This document shows positions 31,237 to 35,756 of a stretch of DNA of 35,756 nucleotides, piece after piece. The stretch's first letter is position 1, and each line of letters starts with the position of its first letter. Made by a program: the position numbers and the translations under genes. The notes below the pieces were generated by a model that searched no databases, had not been told where the DNA came from, and worked only from the letters and a program-made list of their open reading frames with translations. Origin of the DNA: Pseudorhodobacter aquimaris (lineage in GTDB: Bacteria > Pseudomonadota > Alphaproteobacteria > Rhodobacterales > Rhodobacteraceae); NCBI RefSeq assembly GCF_001202025.1, contig NZ_LGHS01000053.1, positions 1-35,756 on the forward strand, written 5' to 3'.

Positions 31237-32382
31237 ATGGACATCAGACGAGGGCGCCTTTGCGCCGATTTCATATCCTGCCTCATGGTTCTGGCTGCCG
31301 TCCTGTCCCTGAGCGCCTGTGCGGCCAGACCCGGGCCCGAGGTTCTGCGCATTACCGAGGCGCACGTTCCCGGTGCACAGACCGTCACCGTCTATGCCGC
31401 CACAACCCGCGCACGGGCGGCCGGGAATGTGAATGTCTTCACCTCGGGTCGCGCCAGCCAGCCAAATTACGCGTCCTTTGACATCTCGGTGCCGCCCAAC
31501 CACCAGCCGGGCCGGATTGAATGGCCTGAAGAGCAGATCGATCCGCAGACAAGCTTTGCTACAGTGGGACAAACCAATCTGACCCAGCAGGGCCTTCTGC
31601 AGCAGGTGGCGGGATCAGGGGACGGTAGGAAGGACGTGGTCATTTTCATTCATGGCTACAATTACAGCTTCCCCGAGGCGCTGTATCGGCTGACCCAGAT
31701 AAAGGTAGATGGCAATCTGGACGAGACCCCGATTCTGTTCGCCTGGCCCTCTCAAGCCGCCGTTGCGGGTTATGTGGCCGACAAGGAATCCGCAACCTAT
31801 TCGCGCGATGCGCTGACTGATCTGCTGGCCGCGCTGGCACGCGACAGCCGCATCGGCACGATCACCGTCTTTGCCCATTCGATGGGCGGCTGGCTGACGG
31901 TGGAAGCGTTGCGCCAGTTGCGTTTGTCGGGGCAGGACGATGTCTTTAACCGTCTGACGGTTGTGCTTGCAGCGCCCGATATCGACGTGGATGTATTCCA
32001 GGCGCAGATGCAGGTTATCGGCCCGATGACGCCGCCAATGACGGTGCTGGTCTCGTCCGATGACCAAGCGCTGCGCGTCAGCAACCGGCTGAGCCGCTCC
32101 CGCGCGCGCATCGGCGCGCTGGACATCACTGACCCGGCCGTGCAGCAGGCTGCGCGCAAGGCCCAGCTTGCGATTATCGACATCTCCAGCGTCGAGGCCT
32201 CGGACGGTCTGAACCATGACCGCTATATCAAGCTGGCCACCCTCTATGCCAACCGGCGCGACGAGGGGGGCGACACGCCTGGACCCGGTCTTCGCAGCAC
32301 CGGTGCCTTCGTGTTCAACACGGTGGGCGCCACCATCTCCAGCCCCTTCTCAATCATCGGCGAGGCTTTGGAGGGTGGGTAA
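31237..32382 (+). CDS. Lipoprotein alpha/beta hydrolase (DUF900 family), copy 2
   Basis: 381 residues. The signal peptide ends at a lipobox LSAC (Cys28) and the mature protein begins CAARPGPEVL, as in the paralogue at 17535. The DUF900 core contains SVPPNHQPGRIEWP, VVIFIHGYNYSFPEALYR, LFAWPS and the elbow VFAHSMGGWLTVEALRQLR, with LAAPDIDVDVFQAQM after it. It is probably an envelope esterase or lipase tethered to a membrane; the substrate is unknown. Its stop overlaps the likely GTG start of the DUF4105 gene, so the two act together. A second in-frame ATG at 31285 would also leave a lipoprotein signal. It travels inside the composite element. Confidence 0.87.
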   Translation: MDIRRGRLCADFISCLMVLAAVLSLSACAARPGPEVLRITEAHVPGAQTVTVYAATTRARAAGNVNVFTSGRASQPNYASFDISVPPNHQPGRIEWPEEQIDPQTSFATVGQTNLTQQGLLQQVAGSGDGRKDVVIFIHGYNYSFPEALYRLTQIKVDGNLDETPILFAWPSQAAVAGYVADKESATYSRDALTDLLAALARDSRIGTITVFAHSMGGWLTVEALRQLRLSGQDDVFNRLTVVLAAPDIDVDVFQAQMQVIGPMTPPMTVLVSSDDQALRVSNRLSRSRARIGALDITDPAVQQAARKAQLAIIDISSVEASDGLNHDRYIKLATLYANRRDEGGDTPGPGLRSTGAFVFNTVGATISSPFSIIGEALEGG

Positions 32383-33403
32383 GACCGGGCCGCAGCCTGG
32401 GCGCCGACTAGGATCTGGCCGAGGGTGGCTTGCCGGGGCGGCCTTTGCGCTTGGTGTGCTGATCGCCGCGGCGCTTGTCGGTCTGACCGTTCGCTTTCAA
32501 CTGGACGGTCCGGCGCGCTGGTTCTGGATCCTGGTCGTCGTCGCGACGGCGCTTGCCGTTCTGGCGCTGCGCGCGACAGGGCGACGCAGCGCCAGCCGGG
32601 CGGTTCTGCTGGCCTCCATTATCGGTGCTCTGGGCTGGTGGCTAACGATCCGGCCTTTGGGGGATCGGGACTGGGCAGCCGATGTCGCTTATGGCGTGAC
32701 CGCGCGGATCGAGGGTCAGACCGCCATTTTGGACCACGTGCGCAATTTTGATTGGCGCAGCAAACAGGACTTCACCTCGCAGTGGGAAACGCGCCGCTAT
32801 GACATCAGCACGCTGTCATCGGTCGATCTTGCCACATCGACATGGGATAATCCGGCCATCGCCCATACGCTGGTCAGTTTTGGCTTTTCGGACGGGGCAT
32901 ACCTGACCTTTTCGGCCGAGATCCGGCGCGAGCGGCACGAATCTTTTTCCGAGATCGGTGGTTTCTTCAAGAAATTCGAACTGGTGTTGATCGCAGCCGA
33001 CGAAGCCGACATCCTGCGGCTGCGCACCAACATCCGCCGCGAGGATGTCGCTCTGTACCGGCTGAATCTGACTCCAGCGCAGCGCCGCGCGCTGTTCATG
33101 ACCTATCTGGAGAAGGCCAACCAGCTGGCGGCCCAGCCCGCTTTCTATCATACGATTACCGCCAACTGCACTACAATCATCTTTCAGCTGGCCCGGCTTG
33201 TCGCGCCGGGTATCCCGATGGACTGGCGCATCCTTCTGTCCGGCTATCTGCCAGATTACCTGCATGACCACGGGGTGACCGACGCCGGGCTGCCGCTAGA
33301 GGAGCTCAGGGCGAACGCCCGTATCAGCGCCAAAGCACAGCAGGCCGATCCCGCCATTCCCTATTCCATCGCCATCCGGGCTGAGGATCCGTCCAAGCGC
33401 TGA
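32375..33403 (+). CDS. DUF4105 (Lnb-like) membrane protein
   Basis: 342 residues from GTG 32375 (GAGG at 32362-32365), overlapping the hydrolase stop by 8 bp. The open frame starts earlier but inside the hydrolase gene. Three membrane segments come first (GAAFALGVLIAAALVGLTV, WFWILVVVATALAVLAL, AVLLASIIGALGWWLTI). A periplasmic DUF4105 domain follows with SWDNP-type block STWDNPAIAHTLVSFGF, the ISAEIRRE-like TFSAEIRRERHESFS and the conserved Cys in ITANCTTIIFQLAR. DUF4105 is related to the periplasmic domain of Lnb, a lipoprotein N-acyltransferase of Bacteroides, with Cys as candidate nucleophile. Coupling to a lipoprotein hydrolase suggests a joint role in envelope acyl chemistry. That is an inference. 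Confidence 0.82.
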   Translation: MGKTGPQPGRRLGSGRGWLAGAAFALGVLIAAALVGLTVRFQLDGPARWFWILVVVATALAVLALRATGRRSASRAVLLASIIGALGWWLTIRPLGDRDWAADVAYGVTARIEGQTAILDHVRNFDWRSKQDFTSQWETRRYDISTLSSVDLATSTWDNPAIAHTLVSFGFSDGAYLTFSAEIRRERHESFSEIGGFFKKFELVLIAADEADILRLRTNIRREDVALYRLNLTPAQRRALFMTYLEKANQLAAQPAFYHTITANCTTIIFQLARLVAPGIPMDWRILLSGYLPDYLHDHGVTDAGLPLEELRANARISAKAQQADPAIPYSIAIRAEDPSKR

Positions 33404-33767
33404 CCGCCGCCGGGGGGGGGCGCAAGGCGGCGTGCTCTGGCCTCCGTCGCCGCCCGCGCAAACGCCCGTTAAGCGCTCTCCAACTTGCCCCGGGTCTCCA
33501 AGAAGGGGTCGCTTGCTTGGACGTTCCGGTGTCGCAAACCTCGGCTCGATCGTGTTCGGTCCATACCCGGCTTAGATCTGGATGGAAATCGACAGATCTG
33601 CGCGTCCTTTTCGGCCAGCGTATGAGCGCCGGCGCAGTTCGCATTGCGCACGTAGGCAATGACGGGAACGCCGGCCTCCGGCAGCGCGCCAGCGAGAGCG
33701 CCGCCTCGGATTCCGGCCGCAAGCGTTACGAGGGCGGGCCTGTTTTTATCGAGTATTATCTAAAGTG
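33404..33767. other. Gene-poor stretch between DUF4105 gene and miniature element copy 2
   Basis: It begins with a run of eight or more G (from about 33411). The minus strand keeps a short protein-like stretch (LPEAGVPVIAYVRNANCAGA) in a frame that does not continue, which looks like the decayed end of an unidentified gene. Nothing else is recognisable. Confidence 0.35.
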
Positions 33768-34154
33768 GGGTTCCTCCCAACAAAGGTACGTAATGCGACA
33801 TAGCGTTCACGCCATGATGTTAGTCTGATGGCGTTTTTCGTGTTTTCGCCCCGCCCGTTTTGCTGCTCTGTTTATGCTGCCTTTTTCGGGGGCAGGATGC
33901 CAAGGGTATCGCGGAGCTTTTCCTCGGAGAAGTCGTACTCGCCGAGCATGTTGATATGTGCCCATGACATGGGCGAATGGGAGGCGATCAGCATTATCGG
34001 CGGATCAGCAGGCTGAAGTGAGAGACAAGATCAAAAACGGCGAGACGATCTCAGCCATTGCACGCCATTTTGAAACCAGCAGGCAAACAATCATGCGCGT
34101 CAGAAATCAGGGATAATCCTATGTCGCATTTCGTACCTTTGTTGGGATAGACCC
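33768..34154. mobile_element. 387-bp Tn3-derived miniature element, copy 2
   Basis: Same length and, by eye, same sequence as copy 1 at an offset of 3203 bp. The tnpA tail ends at 33872-33874 (minus strand) and the tnpR tail stops at 34114-34116 (plus strand). The 5-bp flanks are aagtg (33763-33767) and aataa (34155-34159), so no duplication is visible. Confidence 0.85.
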
Positions 34155-34227
34155 AATAAAGATTGCTCATCTGTCCCCCAAATCATTGGGGTTCGTGAAT
34201 CATGACACCAACCCAGCATCAAGTCGA

Positions 34228-34764
34228 TTAATAGGTCCTGAACCTAGAAATCCCTCTTCGGAGGAGCTCGACGGCGCGCATCGCCACTTGCCTGCGTTCG
34301 GTCGTTGGGCCAGAGTGAACCGCTCCGCCAATCATACGCAACAGCAACACGATATCAGAGGGGGCAATGTCGGGGTCGACGCTCTTGTCTTGCTTTGCAA
34401 TGGCCAGCGGTGTCTCAAATATCCCGACCAACTTTTTGTGACGGATCGCCAATTGGTCGCTGTCGATATCTGCCGCATCCCAAATGGCGTGGCTCACTTC
34501 ATTTTCCACCACTTTGACGGCAGCCTCTGCCAGAAGGTCCCAAAAGTCATCAGAATGAAGGTCGAGTTCATCAAGAGCCTCATCGACAAGGGCTAGAAAC
34601 AACGCTTGTCGATTTGGGAAGTTTCGATAAAGCGTGGCGCGGCCGACATTCGCGCGTTCGCGGACAAGTTCCAACGGAGCCGTGACACCAAATTCAGAAA
34701 ATACAAGCTTAGCGGCGGCCAATAGGCGTTCGCGGTTTTTTTGCGCATCAGGGCGTTGTTTCAT
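34228..34764 (-). CDS. TetR/AcrR-family repressor
   Basis: 178 residues. The N-terminal TetR HTH runs from about residue 9 to 56 (RERLLAAAKLVFSEFGVTAP, then VGRATLYRNFPNRQALFLAL). The C-terminal ligand domain is helical and includes SDIVLLLRMIGGAVHSGP, typical of regulators that sense small hydrophobic molecules and control efflux or catabolic genes. The ATG is at 34762-34764. The 54-bp palindrome at 34797-34850 lies directly upstream and is the probable operator, controlling both this gene and the divergent truncated gene at 34934. Confidence 0.9.
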   Translation of the reverse strand: MKQRPDAQKNRERLLAAAKLVFSEFGVTAPLELVRERANVGRATLYRNFPNRQALFLALVDEALDELDLHSDDFWDLLAEAAVKVVENEVSHAIWDAADIDSDQLAIRHKKLVGIFETPLAIAKQDKSVDPDIAPSDIVLLLRMIGGAVHSGPTTERRQVAMRAVELLRRGISRFRTY

Positions 34765-34796
34765 TGGGCGCGGGTGCTCCTATAATTCTAACGCAG

Positions 34797-34850
34797 ATAC
34801 GGACAAAAGTGTCCATTTGTCAATTGACAAATGGACACTTTTGTCCGTAT
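34797..34850. promoter_or_regulatory. Perfect 54-bp palindromic operator/divergent promoter
   Basis: All 27 bp of each half match the other (axis between 34823 and 34824). Nested inside are two GGACA-N4-TGTCC palindromes (34801-34814, 34833-34846) and a central ATTTGTCAATTGACAAAT. TTGACA reads outward on both strands (34824-34829, and 34818-34823 on the minus strand), with GTAT-type -10 sequence near each outer edge. Two TetR dimers could therefore cover two symmetrical promoters. Confidence 0.85.
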
Positions 34851-34933
34851 TGGGCTGAGAGGAATGAGTACAACGTGATTTCCGTGAAAAAGCACAATGC
34901 CCAAGAGCGATGAGCGTTTAGAAAGCCTGAGAC

Positions 34934-35015
34934 ATGTCAAATGAGACCTCCCCACCCCCGTCAAACCCCAGCAAACCAGTAGCGCAGGATATGCCCACTG
35001 ACACTGGGCCAGAAA
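34934..35015 (+). pseudogene. 5' end of a gene interrupted by a Tn3-family transposon
   Basis: An ATG at 34934 opens a frame of 27 codons before the 38-bp transposon end at 35016. The residues are polar and Pro-rich (MSNETSPPPSNPSKPVAQ, then MPTDTGPER), like the cytosolic N-terminus of an HlyD/EmrA-type or other membrane protein. It lies divergent from the TetR gene across the palindromic operator and so is its likely target. Two even shorter frames between 34864 and 34920 look spurious. Confidence 0.5.
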
Positions 35016-35053
35016 GGGGTCGATTGGGGATAGGGGCAGGATCGTATCATAAG
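35016..35053. repeat. 38-bp terminal inverted repeat of a Tn3-family transposon (transposase end)
   Basis: It starts GGGGTCGATTGGGG and ends CATAAG, is exactly 38 bp long and faces inward to the tnpA gene at 35062. It matches 169-206 inverted with a single difference, so both belong to the same transposon type. Confidence 0.9.
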
Positions 35054-35061
35054 GATTTTGA

Positions 35062-35756
35062 TCATAGTTTTGGCCACCTGTATTCGCCTGTGAGGAGGAT
35101 ATGCGCCCATCCGAGGGGCGAGATGTGCGCCAGCAGGTCGGGTGAGCAATCCAGACCGGCACGGCGGCGGCTGGTGACGGCTTGGCCGAGGTGTTTGGTG
35201 TTCCAGTAGATGATGACAGCGGCGAGCAGGTTCAGGCCGGCCATGCGGAAGTGCTGGCCTTCGGTGGTGCGGTCGCGGATTTCGCCTTGGCGGCCAATGC
35301 GCAGTGCGTTTTTCAGAGCATGATGGGCCTCACCCTTGTTCAGGCCGATCTGGGCCCGGCGCTGCATGTCGGCATCGAGCGCCCATTCGAGGATGAACAG
35401 CGTTCGTTCCACCCGTCCGATTTCCTTGAGGGCTTCGGCGAGCGCATGCTGGCGAGGATAGGCTGCGAATTTGCGCAGCAGTTGGCTTGGCGGCATAACG
35501 CCGGCGACCATGGTTGCGGCGCTGCGCAGGATGTCTGGCCAGTTGGCAATGATAAGAGCCTCGCGGATTTTGCCGCCTATCAGGCCCTTGAGTTCCTTTG
35601 GGGTGATCGCTGGATCGAAGACATAGAGCCGCTTGGAGGGCAGATCGCGGATGCGGGGGATGAACTGGAAACCCAGGAGGGCTGTGACGGCGAAGACGTG
35701 GTCGGTAAAGCCGCCAGTGTCAGCATATTGCTCTTTGATTTTGCGCCCGGTCTCAT
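35062..35756 (-). CDS. tnpA: Tn3-family transposase, C-terminal part (runs off the window)
   Basis: About 231 residues of the C-terminus are present; the frame is open to the window edge. Blocks include QYADTGGFTDHVFAVTALLG, FQFIPRIRDLPSKRLYVFD, AQIGLNKGEAHHALKNAL, LNLLAAVIIYWNT and SPLGWAHILLTGEYRW before the stop at 35062-35064. It is related to, but clearly different from, the remnant at 11669-12559. The stop lies 8 bp from the terminal repeat. Nothing shows that this copy is broken. The transposon inserted into the TetR-controlled gene. Confidence 0.92.
   Translation of the reverse strand, partial: ETGRKIKEQYADTGGFTDHVFAVTALLGFQFIPRIRDLPSKRLYVFDPAITPKELKGLIGGKIREALIIANWPDILRSAATMVAGVMPPSQLLRKFAAYPRQHALAEALKEIGRVERTLFILEWALDADMQRRAQIGLNKGEAHHALKNALRIGRQGEIRDRTTEGQHFRMAGLNLLAAVIIYWNTKHLGQAVTSRRRAGLDCSPDLLAHISPLGWAHILLTGEYRWPKL

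Larger units (their letters stand above)
30565..34154. mobile_element. Composite element bracketed by two identical miniature elements (TIME-COMP-like)
   Basis: Two 387-bp Tn3-derived miniature elements in the same orientation (30565-30951, 33768-34154) flank 2.8 kb. The cargo is a relaxase-like gene tail, a lipoprotein hydrolase and a DUF4105 membrane protein. The outer terminal repeats can act as the ends of one transposon. No target duplication joins the outer flanks (ataac, aataa), so either the flanks have changed or the two copies arose by separate events or recombination. Confidence 0.6.

Noticed and set aside
1-35756. Window as a complete circular plasmid joined inside the transposon
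   Set aside because: Joining the ends would leave a transposon of under 1 kb with only the last quarter of tnpA and a tail of tnpR, and the flanking 5-mers differ.

Overview
The window looks like plasmid DNA from an alphaproteobacterium, most likely a Rhodobacterales member such as Paracoccus or a relative. The reasons are the GC-rich codon use, a RepA initiator of the RPA type with iterons, a MOBQ relaxase next to traD and a VirD4/TraG coupling protein, an FNR/FnrL-type box, and a high density of Tn3-family debris. The genus is an inference. No rRNA, tRNA or CRISPR array was seen.

Layout. 1-206: the resolvase end and 38-bp terminal repeat of a Tn3-family transposon. The opposite end of a near-identical transposon closes the window (35016-35756). 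250-3773: anti-restriction gene ardC with a hairpin-rich leader, then a divergent module of an XRE regulator plus ImmA/IrrE metalloprotease facing two tandem DUF3892 genes, then a small orphan gene. 3809-8347: mobilization block (MOBQ relaxase, an oriT-like nic motif, traD, traG, a membrane protein). No mating-pair-formation genes are present, so the plasmid is probably mobilizable. 8396-10691: replication and partition (DnaA box, five iterons, repA, a parA/small-partner operon bracketed by shared repeats). 10802-11398: ParD/ParE-type toxin-antitoxin. 11609-12559: 3' remnant of a second Tn3 transposase.

12607-24016 is the metabolic core. It has an exporter-like operon (HlyD protein, RbbA-type double-ATPase/permease, ABC-2 permease, lipoprotein alpha/beta hydrolase). 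This is followed by an FNR-boxed operon: PHA synthase, a MaoC-phosphotransacetylase fusion, acetate/propionate kinase and a FabI-like reductase. The second set would make (R)-3-hydroxyacyl-CoA and polymer, and could conserve ATP through acyl-phosphate and kinase. Both fit a low-oxygen carbon and redox overflow role.

24046-34154 is a mosaic of mobile elements. An ISKra4-like element carries a resolvase and a pRiA4b ORF-3 gene. A 263-bp Tn3-type miniature element follows, then a plasmid-borne ilvD and an IS110 transposase. Next come two identical 387-bp Tn3-derived miniature elements in direct orientation that bracket a second lipoprotein hydrolase and a DUF4105 (Lnb-like) membrane protein. This bracketed unit looks like a TIME-based composite transposon. 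34228-35015 holds a TetR regulator with a perfect 54-bp palindromic operator and the first codons of its probable divergent target, which is cut by the closing Tn3 transposon.
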